Of a DNA stretch of 6,305 nt, positions 1-6,182 are shown piece by piece. The number at the start of each line of letters is the position of its first letter. Position 1 is the first letter of the stretch. Position numbers and translations under genes: made by a program. Source of the stretch: Methylocapsa sp. (GTDB taxonomy: Bacteria; Pseudomonadota; Alphaproteobacteria; Rhizobiales; Beijerinckiaceae); contig JAFMSB010000108.1 of assembly GCA_017353815.1 (NCBI GenBank), positions 1 to 6,305 on the forward strand, written 5' to 3'. Below the pieces are notes generated by a model. The model was given only the letters and a program-made list of their open reading frames with translations, had not been told where the DNA came from and did no database searches.

Positions 1-133
1 CCCATGAGGGTTGCTGCGGCTTGGCGTCAAGGGCGCGGGTCCAAAGCTAGCCGAGCGGAAAATTCGCGGCCATTGGCGAGCGGGGATGCCGCAGCGGCCC
101 GGCTTCCAACGAGCTGAACCGCGGCAGTAAACG

Positions 134-168
134 CTTGCTCAATGCAAGATCGTGCTGACAGGCACGGT
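134..168. repeat. Two adjacent short hairpins
   Basis: Two perfect 5-bp inverted repeats lie next to each other. CTTGC at 134-138 pairs with GCAAG at 144-148 around a 5-base loop. CGTGC at 151-155 pairs with GCACG at 162-166, extendable by a G-T and an A-T pair. A run of six T follows at 182-187, but 15 bases separate it from the second stem, so this is not a normal intrinsic terminator. Function unknown; it may be chance. Confidence 0.3.
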
Positions 169-200
169 GGTGGCTATGCTATTTTTTGGATAGGTATTGT

Positions 201-238
201 TTCAAGGATTTGGCGAGTGTTGCCAAGATCGCCTTGAA
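201..238. repeat. Interrupted long hairpin
   Basis: A two-storey inverted repeat. The outer arms TTCAAGG (201-207) and CCTTGAA (232-238) match perfectly over 7 bp. Inside them TTGGC (210-214) pairs with GCCAA (222-226) around a 7-base loop. The stem is not followed by a U-tract on either strand, so it is not a standard terminator. It could be a cruciform, an RNA structure in a 5' region, or a protein-binding dyad. Confidence 0.4.
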
Positions 239-486
239 CCGAGTCCCATCCTTCCACTTTGAATACGATTCCCATCACCTGCGAAGCGGTTTTGAAGCGT
301 TCCCGTTATATTGAGCACTACCGTGTCCACGGCTTGAGCTGCCTTCGCACCGCCGGGAAAGGCCGCCATGGCCGGGACGAGTGCGAACTTAGTCAAAATG
401 GTTTCTGCGCGCGTCAACTGTTTTTGCGTATTTCCTCTCATTACATATCGCACTATGCGCTGGTTGTGATGCGCAGGCACTTGCAT
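202..486 (-). CDS. Possible small hypothetical protein (weak)
   Basis: I do not recognise this 94-residue reverse ORF. A second in-frame ATG at 441-439 would give a 79-residue product beginning MRGNTQKQ. The middle (residues about 30-60) is hydrophobic and alanine-rich, with a stretch that could loosely be a signal or membrane segment (FALVPAMAAF), then a short hydrophobic/threonine-rich part. No Shine-Dalgarno sequence precedes either start. The stop codon lies inside a hairpin (201-238). It would be transcribed away from the DUF2125 gene. It could equally be a chance ORF in an intergenic region, which is my preferred reading. A conserved homolog would change that. Confidence 0.18.
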   Translation of the reverse strand: MQVPAHHNQRIVRYVMRGNTQKQLTRAETILTKFALVPAMAAFPGGAKAAQAVDTVVLNITGTLQNRFAGDGNRIQSGRMGLGSRRSWQHSPNP

Positions 487-565
487 TCGCCGCGCCGGTG
501 CTTTTCATTCCCGGCAAATCGCGCCAGGCGGTGCCCGGCGTATCGCCCCGCAAATCAAACGGTTT

Positions 566-570
566 GGGAG
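566..570 (+). promoter_or_regulatory. Ribosome binding site for the DUF2125 gene
   Basis: GGGAG lies 9 bases before the ATG at 580. This decides the start: the reading frame stays open upstream to 259, but this is the only start with a good Shine-Dalgarno sequence. It is also followed directly by a basic stretch and a membrane segment, as expected for the family. Confidence 0.75.
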
Positions 571-579
571 AAACACCCG

Positions 580-1614
580 ATGAATTCCCCCTCCACCTTG
601 AGGCAGCGCCTGCGCGCCCATTCCTGGCTCATAATTTTGGTTGGCATGGTTGCCATGGCGCCGATCGGCTGGTCCGGCTTCTGGTATGTGAAGTCCCGGG
701 CCGCCGCCGCTGCCCTCGCCGCCTGGATGGAAAAAGAAGCCCAGGCCGGCCGCCAATGGTCCTGCCCCTCGCAGAAAATAACCGGCTTTCCTTATACGGT
801 TGTAATTTCCTGCGAGAACGCGCAGTTCCAGGGCGAGGCTTTTGGCAAGCAATTGACCGGCACTCTGCATGGCTTGCGCGCCACCTCGCCGCTATTGCGC
901 AACGATAATTTGCTCGTGAAACTCGAGCCGCCCTTTGCCGCAACAAGCAGCAGCGGCGATCTCGACATCAATGCTCAGTGGAGCGAGCTTCTGGTTGAGA
1001 TCGAAGGCACGCCCGGCGCGCTCGGGCAGATTGCCTTTATGGGCAGCCAGCTGCGCCTGCAAGGCACCGCCGCGGGATCGGTTGTGAGCGGAACCGCGAT
1101 CGGCGATATCCTGGGCTCTATTGCCAGATCTCCCGCGCGCCGCGACCAGGCTTTTGACGTTACGTTCTCATTCCACCAGGGATTGTTTCCCGCGCTGAAC
1201 AGCTTTTTGGGTACGGACTCCCCCATTGCGACGCAGTTCGAAGCCACGATCGAACCCTTTGTCCCAAGCGGGCCCACGCTCGCGGAGGCTTTGGAAAAAT
1301 GGCGTGCCGCGAGCGGCCGCCTCGATGTCACCTTTGCATCGCTGACGGGCGGTCCCGTCGCTTTCGACGCCAGGGGCGGCCTCGGCATCGATGGCGAGCA
1401 CCGCGTCGAGGGCAAGCTCGATGCGCATTTTGCCGGATTGGCAAAGGCTCTCCGGCGCCTCGATGTCGATCCCGATCTTCTCTCAGCGGGCCAAATCATC
1501 TCGGGGCTCTTGGGCGATAGCAGCGAAGGCCTAAAGCTGCCGGTTACTTTTGCCGATGGCTTTTTGCGGATCGGCCCGGTGCGCACGGGGATCGCGATAC
1601 CCCCGCTTTACTGA
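580..1614 (+). CDS. DUF2125 domain-containing membrane-anchored protein
   Basis: A 344-residue protein of the alphaproteobacterial DUF2125 family, whose function is not known. Residues 1-15 are basic (RQRLR), residues about 16-36 form one hydrophobic membrane segment, and the rest should lie in the periplasm. After a helical, alanine-rich linker comes the family signature around residues 57-78, GRQWSC followed by ITGFPY and a second cysteine. C62 and C78 are the only cysteines, so a disulfide between them is likely (inference). The protein then has many short strand-like segments and ends with the conserved tail GPVR...IPPLY (332-344). Length fits the family. The frame is open upstream to 259, but the extension is rich in arginine and histidine and unlike any family member, so I reject it. 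It converges on tyrC with 27 bases between stops, an arrangement I recall as common in Rhizobiales. Confidence 0.87.
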   Translation: MNSPSTLRQRLRAHSWLIILVGMVAMAPIGWSGFWYVKSRAAAAALAAWMEKEAQAGRQWSCPSQKITGFPYTVVISCENAQFQGEAFGKQLTGTLHGLRATSPLLRNDNLLVKLEPPFAATSSSGDLDINAQWSELLVEIEGTPGALGQIAFMGSQLRLQGTAAGSVVSGTAIGDILGSIARSPARRDQAFDVTFSFHQGLFPALNSFLGTDSPIATQFEATIEPFVPSGPTLAEALEKWRAASGRLDVTFASLTGGPVAFDARGGLGIDGEHRVEGKLDAHFAGLAKALRRLDVDPDLLSAGQIISGLLGDSSEGLKLPVTFADGFLRIGPVRTGIAIPPLY

Positions 1615-1640
1615 TTGGCTTCGGGCCGCTTGAGGGCGGG
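1603..1640. terminator. Weak inverted repeat between convergent genes
   Basis: In the gap between the stops of the DUF2125 gene and tyrC, GGC (1617-1619) and GCC (1625-1627) form a tiny stem around a UUCGG-like loop. More distant arms CCGC (1603-1606) and GCGG (1636-1639) could close it. There is no T-run on either side. It may act as a bidirectional stop, but the support is thin. Confidence 0.15.
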
Positions 1641-1641
1641 C

Positions 1642-2589
1642 TCATTCCTCGCTCGTCCGGCGGCCAAAGTCCGGCGCGGCCGTCTCCTGGCCCTGCTCGA
1701 TGATGCCGCGCCTTATCGCCCTTGTCCTGGTGAAAAGATCGAAGAGGCTTTTTCCGTCGCCATTGCGGATCATCCGCTGGAGCGCAATCAAATCCTCGTT
1801 GAAGCGGCCGAGCGTCTCGAGCACCGCGTCCCTGTTGTTGAGGAAAATATCCCGCCACATCACCGGGTCGGAAGCCGCGATCCGCGTGAAGTCGCGAAAT
1901 CCTCCGGCCGAGAATTTGATTACCTCGGATTGCGTCACTTGTTCGAGATCGGCGGCCGTGCCGACGATATTATAGGCGATGAGATGCGGAAGATGGCTTG
2001 TGATCGCGAGCACCAGATCGTGATGGGAAGCATCCATAATCTCCACATTGGCGCCTGCTCCTTTCCAGAAAGAGCTGAGCCGCGCGATGGCTTTGGGATT
2101 CGCCCCCGCGGGAGGCGTTAGGATACACCAGCGGTTGTGAAAGAGCGATGCAAATCCTGCGCACGGGCCGGATTGCTCGGTTCCTGCGACGGGGTGGGCG
2201 GGAACGAAATCCGCTGCCGCAGGGACATGCGGCGCCACGGCCTTAATAATCGCGGTTTTGACCGAGCCCACATCCGAAAGGATTGCCCCGGGCAGTAGAT
2301 GAGGCGCAACTTCCTGCGCGGCGCGCCCTATCGCACCTACCGGAACGCAAAGGATGACGAGGTCCGAGCCTTCTGCGGCTTCGGCGGGCGTTGCGACGAT
2401 CCTGCCGGCGAGCGCAAGAGCCGCCGCTTCCTCGCGTACCTTGGCAGAGGAATCGGCGGCAACGATCTCGCGCGCGAGCCCCTTCCGGCGGCAGATACGG
2501 GCAATGGATGAGCCGATAAGCCCGATGCCTATAAGCGCGATGCGGTTAAACAAAGGCTCCGCAAATGGGGGCCCAAGGCCGTCAGGCAC
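1642..2589 (-). CDS. tyrC: Prephenate/arogenate dehydrogenase (TyrC type)
   Basis: A 315-residue cytoplasmic NAD(P)-dependent dehydrogenase of the TyrA/PDH family. It oxidatively decarboxylates prephenate to 4-hydroxyphenylpyruvate and possibly arogenate to tyrosine. The N-terminal Rossmann fold has GIGLIG at 21-26 and an acidic residue (D46) at the end of the second strand, which favours NAD over NADP (inference). Further family motifs are DVGSVK (106-111), [11 protein letters not shown] (132-142) with the catalytic-type histidine, SHLPH (198-202), and [10 protein letters not shown] (229-238) with the substrate-binding-type arginine; the remainder is helical. No ACT or chorismate mutase domain is attached. 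The start is GTG at 2589, inside the end of hisC (8-base overlap), with only a weak GAGAG upstream. A TTG at codon 13 (about 2553) just before the Rossmann strand is a possible alternative. Last gene of the operon. Confidence 0.95.
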   Translation of the reverse strand: MPDGLGPPFAEPLFNRIALIGIGLIGSSIARICRRKGLAREIVAADSSAKVREEAAALALAGRIVATPAEAAEGSDLVILCVPVGAIGRAAQEVAPHLLPGAILSDVGSVKTAIIKAVAPHVPAAADFVPAHPVAGTEQSGPCAGFASLFHNRWCILTPPAGANPKAIARLSSFWKGAGANVEIMDASHHDLVLAITSHLPHLIAYNIVGTAADLEQVTQSEVIKFSAGGFRDFTRIAASDPVMWRDIFLNNRDAVLETLGRFNEDLIALQRMIRNGDGKSLFDLFTRTRAIRRGIIEQGQETAAPDFGRRTSEE

Positions 2590-3712
2590 GGGCGGGACTC
2601 TCGATGGCTAGGAAATCTTTGAGGCTTGCTACGACAAGCCGGTTCGCCTCCTCGGGCCCGACCGTGAGCCGCAGGCAGTTTGGCAGCCCATAGGCGGAAA
2701 CGGCGCGCAGGATGAGTCCCTTTTGTGTCAGAAACTGATCGGCCGCCATGGCCTGGGCTTGATCGCGAAAATGCAAGAGAAGAAAATTGCCGGCGCTTGG
2801 GGTAATCTTGATCCCGAGCGCGGAGATTTCTTTTTCAAGAAAGGCGAGCCAAGCCGTGTTATGGGCAACCGCTTTTGCCAAATGCGCCTCATCTTGCAGC
2901 GCCGCGATCCCTGCGGCTGCCGCGGCGCCGCTCGTATTGAAAGGCCCGCGGATGCGGTTGAGCGCATCGCACACATCGCGCGGCGCGTAGCACCACCCAA
3001 GCCTTAAGCCGGCAAGGCCATAAATCTTCGAAAAAGTGCGCGTCACCACAACATTCTCGCCCGCCTCGACGAGCTCACGGCCAGGTTTGTAATCCGGCCG
3101 CGTCACATATTCGGCATAGGCCGCATCGATCACGAGCACGACATGGCGCGGCAGGTTTTGGGCAAGACGCTCAATCTCAGCATTCGCAAGATATGTTCCG
3201 GTCGGATTGTTCGGATTGGCAAGGAAAACCATTTTGGTGCGTGGGCCAATCTTGGCGAGAACCTCATCAACGCAGGCTCTCAGATTCGTCTCCTTCGCAA
3301 CAACGGGCACTCCCCCCGCCGCGAGAATGGCAATTTTATAGACGAGGAATCCGTGCTCGGTAAAAACTCCCTCGTCGCCGGAAGAAAGATAGGCGCTGGC
3401 GAGAAGGTGCAGAATTTCATCCGACCCATTGCCGCAAACGATTCGTTCTGGGTCAAGTCCATGTTTTGCACCGATCGCCTCGCGCAGGGCACGCGCTTCG
3501 CCGTCGGGATAGTCATGGAGACGCCCGGCAAATTTGCGCAGCGCCTCTCTTGCCAAAGGCGAGGCCCCAAGCGGCGTTTCATTGGCGGAAAGCTTAAACA
3601 CTCTTGTGGTGCCGCCGGCCGCGCTTTTGCCCGGAACGTAAGGGTCGATTCCGAGGATGGAAGCGCGCGGGCATGGGCGAGGCCCGTCCGCCCGCAGAGA
3701 AATCTTTGTCAC
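2582..3712 (-). CDS. hisC: Histidinol-phosphate / aromatic aminotransferase
   Basis: A 376-residue fold-type I PLP aminotransferase of the HisC family, cytoplasmic. It transfers an amino group between glutamate and imidazole-acetol phosphate, and related enzymes also accept prephenate or aryl-pyruvates. Visible motifs in order: PYVPGKS (24-30), SANETPLG (42-49), GNGSDEI (94-100) for cofactor phosphate binding, NPNNPTGT (166-173), D196 and Y199 for the PLP ring, [15 protein letters not shown] (226-240) with the Schiff-base lysine K229, and LRLTVG (347-352) with the carboxylate-binding arginine R348. It starts with GTG, preceded by GGAG at 9-base spacing, 22 bases after the chorismate mutase stop, and overlaps tyrC by 8 bases. 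Its place between chorismate mutase and tyrC suggests it also serves tyrosine (and perhaps phenylalanine) synthesis, as reported for the broad-specificity enzyme of the hisH-tyrC pair in Zymomonas mobilis. Confidence 0.95.
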   Translation of the reverse strand: MTKISLRADGPRPCPRASILGIDPYVPGKSAAGGTTRVFKLSANETPLGASPLAREALRKFAGRLHDYPDGEARALREAIGAKHGLDPERIVCGNGSDEILHLLASAYLSSGDEGVFTEHGFLVYKIAILAAGGVPVVAKETNLRACVDEVLAKIGPRTKMVFLANPNNPTGTYLANAEIERLAQNLPRHVVLVIDAAYAEYVTRPDYKPGRELVEAGENVVVTRTFSKIYGLAGLRLGWCYAPRDVCDALNRIRGPFNTSGAAAAAGIAALQDEAHLAKAVAHNTAWLAFLEKEISALGIKITPSAGNFLLLHFRDQAQAMAADQFLTQKGLILRAVSAYGLPNCLRLTVGPEEANRLVVASLKDFLAIESPARA

Positions 3713-3721
3713 GAAGCCGGA

Positions 3722-3725
3722 CTCC
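3722..3725 (-). promoter_or_regulatory. Ribosome binding site for hisC
   Basis: On the reverse strand GGAG lies 9 bases before the GTG start at 3712, inside the 22-base gap after the chorismate mutase stop. This supports the GTG start rather than an internal ATG. Confidence 0.7.
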
Positions 3726-3734
3726 GGAAAAATT

Positions 3735-4592
3735 TCATTGCGCCGCGGCTTTCCCGGCCAAGCTCAGATCAAAGCGCGCCGCATGACTGCCTGCCTCGGC
3801 GATTTCTGCGCCACCCTCGGCCGCGCGGGCGATTTCCTCGCGCAAATCATCTGCGCCGCCATTTGCCGCCACCATGAGCGAGAAGCCCGCTTTATCGCGC
3901 GACTGCCCCAGCACCTCGAATCCGCGCCCGGCGCAGGACAGGGCAAAATCACTCCCCGCATTCACATCGGAAAACGTCACGCCGAATAGCACCACATCGC
4001 GCGCCGCCGCCTCGGCGAGCGGTTTTGCGATCACGAACACGGGCATTCCTGCGGGATGATCCCCTCGCTCGACAAAGGGGAGCCGCGCGATAATTTTGGG
4101 CGCTTCCGCGCCCGCCAAGGCGCGCCACCAGGGCCCTGCTTGGCGGGCGGTCTCCGCTCTCACGATTCCAAGATCGCTGCTCGAGGCGGCGACCGACGCG
4201 ATCACATGCGCCGCGCTCTGATGCGCGATATAGGGCACCGTAAACCCGAAATGGAAGCGGCAGGAATCGCGCATCGCCGCGTCCCCGTCCGAGATATCGG
4301 CGTGCACCGAGTAATTCGACTGAACAAAGGTAAAAGTCGAGATGATGATGCGCCAAATGCCTTCGACCGTGTCGAGCGGCAGCAGCCCTTTGTGGCGCAA
4401 CACGAGCTTGCGCATCATCTCCGCCTCGCGGCCAGGCCGGAAGGCAAGGCCCCCGCCTTGCCGCCCCTTTGCTTCGATGAGCTTATGGATGATCTCGCCG
4501 CGCTCCATGAGGAGGAAATGCAGCGCCGCATCTATCCGGTCGATCTCGGAGCGAAGGTCTTCCAAAGTGTGGCAATTGGGCGGACCGGTCAT
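3735..4592 (-). CDS. Chorismate mutase with degenerate dehydratase-like C-terminal half
   Basis: A 285-residue protein, first gene of the operon, which converts chorismate to prephenate in the cytoplasm. Residues about 9-92 are an AroQ-class helical chorismate mutase. R14, R31 and K42 match in spacing the E. coli R11, R28 and K39; R55-E56 match R51-E52; and Q91 matches Q88. By the same alignment the position of E. coli S84 holds F87. Residues about 94-285 are not part of a minimal mutase. They resemble the second half of a PheA-type P-protein: [11 protein letters not shown] (137-147) looks like the dehydratase YGVxPxEN region, AGMPVFVIA (181-189) sits where dehydratases carry NxTRF, and residues about 199-257 look like an ACT regulatory fold. 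The Thr-Arg of TRF is replaced by Pro-Val, so dehydratase activity is not expected (inference). E. coli PheA is about 100 residues longer. ATG start with a weak upstream purine stretch. Confidence 0.9.
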   Translation of the reverse strand: MTGPPNCHTLEDLRSEIDRIDAALHFLLMERGEIIHKLIEAKGRQGGGLAFRPGREAEMMRKLVLRHKGLLPLDTVEGIWRIIISTFTFVQSNYSVHADISDGDAAMRDSCRFHFGFTVPYIAHQSAAHVIASVAASSSDLGIVRAETARQAGPWWRALAGAEAPKIIARLPFVERGDHPAGMPVFVIAKPLAEAAARDVVLFGVTFSDVNAGSDFALSCAGRGFEVLGQSRDKAGFSLMVAANGGADDLREEIARAAEGGAEIAEAGSHAARFDLSLAGKAAAQ

Positions 4593-4625
4593 TTTGCGCC
4601 GTCTTCGCAGGGTTCCCGGGCAGTC

Positions 4626-4675
4626 TTAGAGCATTTTGCGGCGAAGGGGAAAGAGGCGCCTGATCCGGAGCATTG
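4626..4675. repeat. Fragment resembling a Rhizobiales intergenic repeat
   Basis: The stretch begins TTAGAGCATTTT and ends GATCCGGAGCATT, with a direct repeat of GAGCATT at 4629-4635 and 4668-4674. From memory, sequences with TTAGAGCATTTT at one side and a GATCCGG motif are widespread in intergenic DNA of Rhizobiales. The usual long inverted symmetry is not apparent here, so this would be a worn or partial copy. Confidence 0.3.
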
Positions 4676-4780
4676 CCCGCCTTGGCAAAAAGCCATGGCA
4701 AAGCTCAATTGAATGCTGCGGCTGCAACCGCCTGCTGGCGGCGAGAGTTTCCTAACCAAGAGGCAACTTTTTTGGGCCCC

Positions 4781-4785
4781 GGTGG
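4781..4785 (+). promoter_or_regulatory. Ribosome binding site for the propeller gene
   Basis: GGTGG lies 6 bases before the ATG at 4792. It is a one-base variant of GGAGG at good spacing, and supports this start, which is directly followed by a signal-peptide-like segment. Confidence 0.6.
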
Positions 4786-4791
4786 CAAATC

Positions 4792-5874
4792 ATGCAGCAA
4801 ACAATCTTTCTTTTCCTGGCGCTTGCGCTTTTGCCCTGCTTGCTTGCTCCAATAGCGAGTGACAGCGGGCTTTGGGCCGCCGGGATCGTTTTGACGCCGG
4901 AATACCTGGCTCAGAGCGCGGAGGGAACCGGCAAGACCCAAGACGCAATCGCAAACGCGCAGGTCTTCATAAAGGAATGGGCCGTCCCCACGCCCGGCTC
5001 CCATCCCCATGATCCGCTTGCCACCCCGGACGGTTTTATTTGGTACACGGGCCAAATGGCCAATCTCTTGGGGCGCCTCGATCCAAGAACCGGGGAGTTC
5101 AAGGAATATCGTCTCAAGACGCCCAACTCAGGACCCCATGGGCTTGCCGCCGATAAGGACGGCAATATCTGGTTCACGGCGGTCTTTGCGGGCTATATCG
5201 GCAAGCTTGATCCGAAGACAGGCGCCATCACGGAATACGCAATGCCGGACCCCAAGGCGCATGATCCGCATACCCCAATCTTCGATCAGAAAGGAGTGCT
5301 TTGGTTCACGGTGCAGGGCGGCAATATGGTGGGCAGACTCGTGCCCGCCACGGGCGAGGTGCGATTGGTGAGCGTGCCAACGCCGCACGCAAATCCTTAC
5401 GGAATAGCGGTGAATTCGAAAGGCATTCCCTTCTTCGCCGAATTCGGCAGCAACAAGATCGCGAGCATCGATCCCAATACGCTAAAAATTCGCGAATATG
5501 TTTTGCCGCATGAGGACAGCCGCCCGCGCCGGATCGCGATCACGAGCGACGATGCCATTTGGTACACCGACTACGCCCGCGGCGCCTTGGGGCGGTTTGA
5601 TCCGGCAACGGGCGAAGCGCGCGAGTGGCCTTCGCCGGGAGGAGCGGGCTCGGGCCCCTATGCGATAGCCGCATTGAACGATATTTTGTGGTACAGCGAG
5701 TCGGGCGTTGAGCCCAACACGCTTGTGCGCTTCGACCCAAAAACCGAGTCGTTTCAGACCTGGGTCATTCCCTCCGGCGGCGGCGTCGTGCGCAATATGA
5801 TGGCGGCCCCCGGCGGCAGACTGGTGCTCGCCTGCAGCGGCGTCGACCGGATCGCGCAGGCCGAAGTGCAATAG
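4792..5874 (+). CDS. Exported seven-bladed beta-propeller, virginiamycin B lyase-like
   Basis: A 360-residue protein. Residues about 4-22 are hydrophobic and look like a signal peptide, although no lysine or arginine precedes the core; export to the periplasm is inferred. The body has seven repeats of 43-44 residues, starting near 72, 115, 159, 202, 245, 289 and 332. Most follow the pattern PHG-x-A, DG-x-IWFT, then GRLDP-x-TG. This is the Vgb/SMP-30-like propeller pattern. True virginiamycin B lyases use two histidines and a glutamate in one blade (H270, E284 and H285 in staphylococcal Vgb, from memory). The matching blade here reads GPYAIA...LWYSES (288-304), with Tyr and Ser at the histidine positions. 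A lyase acting on streptogramins is therefore unlikely; the substrate is unknown. It is divergent from the tyrosine operon and probably monocistronic. Databases may label it Vgb or streptogramin lyase. Confidence 0.9.
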   Translation: MQQTIFLFLALALLPCLLAPIASDSGLWAAGIVLTPEYLAQSAEGTGKTQDAIANAQVFIKEWAVPTPGSHPHDPLATPDGFIWYTGQMANLLGRLDPRTGEFKEYRLKTPNSGPHGLAADKDGNIWFTAVFAGYIGKLDPKTGAITEYAMPDPKAHDPHTPIFDQKGVLWFTVQGGNMVGRLVPATGEVRLVSVPTPHANPYGIAVNSKGIPFFAEFGSNKIASIDPNTLKIREYVLPHEDSRPRRIAITSDDAIWYTDYARGALGRFDPATGEAREWPSPGGAGSGPYAIAALNDILWYSESGVEPNTLVRFDPKTESFQTWVIPSGGGVVRNMMAAPGGRLVLACSGVDRIAQAEVQ

Positions 5875-5876
5875 CG

Positions 5877-5918
5877 GCCGGTGACGAACCGGCGGGCTCA
5901 CCGCTGCCCCGGCAGTGG
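5877..5918 (+). terminator. Tandem hairpins after the propeller gene
   Basis: Immediately after the TAG stop, GCCGGT (5877-5882) pairs perfectly with ACCGGC (5888-5893) around a 5-base loop. A second stem follows, with CCGCTGC (5901-5907) pairing with GCAGTGG (5912-5918), including one G-T pair and a 4-base loop. No U-tract follows either, so intrinsic termination would be non-canonical. Their position just after the stop still suggests a role in ending or protecting the transcript. Confidence 0.4.
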
Positions 5919-5954
5919 CCGCGTTCGCGCAACGGCTCCCTTTTGAGACCAGGG

Positions 5955-6182
5955 TCAATACCAGTAAAGCGTGCCGCGCCGCGGCCGCATCCGGCCCGAT
6001 TTCTTGACACCAGTCGCTTTGAGCGGTTCGTCAGAGACGCTGCCGGGAACAGACAAAGCAGCGCTGATCGGGCCCCGTCTCGGCCACAGACAGTCCCCCT
6101 TCCCGAGGGTTATCTCTGGCGTGGAATTATTTGGCGCCGGGTCTCGCTGCGCTAGGTCCTCGAATGACAGCTGCTGTTTCAT
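5955..6182 (-). CDS. Possible small basic protein of unknown function
   Basis: A 75-residue reverse ORF beginning MKQQLSFEDLAQ and ending RGTLYWY. I do not recognise it. The first half is mixed and polar; residues about 53-70 are strongly basic (KATGVKK, RMRPRR), and the last residues are aromatic, which would suit nucleic-acid or protein binding, though that is a guess. No good Shine-Dalgarno sequence precedes the ATG. However, the ATG overlaps the stop of an upstream reverse frame as ATGA, the usual sign of translational coupling. The frame is also open upstream to the window edge, so the ORF could be the end of a longer protein. Two forward-strand frames cover the same bases, and none is clearly better. 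Confidence 0.33.
   Translation of the reverse strand: MKQQLSFEDLAQRDPAPNNSTPEITLGKGDCLWPRRGPISAALSVPGSVSDEPLKATGVKKSGRMRPRRGTLYWY

Larger units (their letters stand above)
1..579. other. Left flank without a confident gene
   Basis: No protein or RNA gene can be supported here with confidence. A forward frame open from the left edge (1-117) ends in TGA, and a reverse frame is open to the left edge, but neither resembles a known family. Positions 134-238 contain three small hairpins, and runs of T occur at 182-187 and 421-425. The only ORF of any size on the reverse strand (202-486) is listed separately. The promoter of the DUF2125 gene should lie in the last 150 bases, but I could not find a convincing -35/-10 pair. 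Confidence 0.6.
4593..4791. promoter_or_regulatory. Divergent intergenic region between operon and propeller gene
   Basis: This 199-base region must hold the promoters of both the reverse tyrosine operon and the forward propeller gene. I could not identify a convincing -35/-10 pair for either. It contains a repeat-like fragment (4629-4674), three copies of TGGCAAA (4683-4689, 4696-4702, 4783-4789), and two competing hairpins: GCGG 4718-4721 with CCGC 4728-4731, or CCGCC 4728-4732 with GGCGG 4737-4741. A run of six T lies at 4768-4773. No leader peptide rich in Tyr or Phe codons precedes the operon. Confidence 0.55.

Noticed and set aside
1..117. Forward frame open from the left edge to TGA at 115-117, as the end of a gene
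   Set aside because: Only 38 codons, low complexity, and no similarity to a known C-terminus. Too short to support.
259..579. N-terminal extension of the DUF2125 reading frame by 107 codons
   Set aside because: The extension has no family similarity, an unusual Arg/His/Cys-rich composition and no ribosome site. The ATG at 580 has GGGAG at 9 bases and begins directly before the membrane anchor.
1615..2121. 168-codon forward ORF antisense to tyrC, beginning right after the DUF2125 stop
   Set aside because: It is a mirror frame of tyrC. Its Arg/Glu-rich product has no recognisable domain.
3143..3877. 244-codon forward ORF antisense to hisC and the chorismate mutase end
   Set aside because: It lies opposite genes with complete catalytic motifs. 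Long antisense frames are expected in GC-rich coding DNA, and its product resembles nothing I know.
4056..4712. 218-codon forward ORF antisense to the chorismate mutase
   Set aside because: It overlaps the mutase domain, whose active-site residues are intact on the reverse strand. It has no ribosome site or family similarity.
4921..4953. Walker A-like string GTGKT at residues 45-49 of the propeller protein
   Set aside because: No P-loop fold or Walker B motif. It lies in the linker between the signal peptide and the first blade.
5980..5989. GC-rich palindromic GCGGCCGC
   Set aside because: An isolated 8-base palindrome in GC-rich DNA. Nothing around it suggests a binding or recombination site.
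6004..6009. Perfect TTGACA as a -35 box
   Set aside because: No -10-like hexamer at 16-18 bases downstream, and the match is inside a possible ORF.
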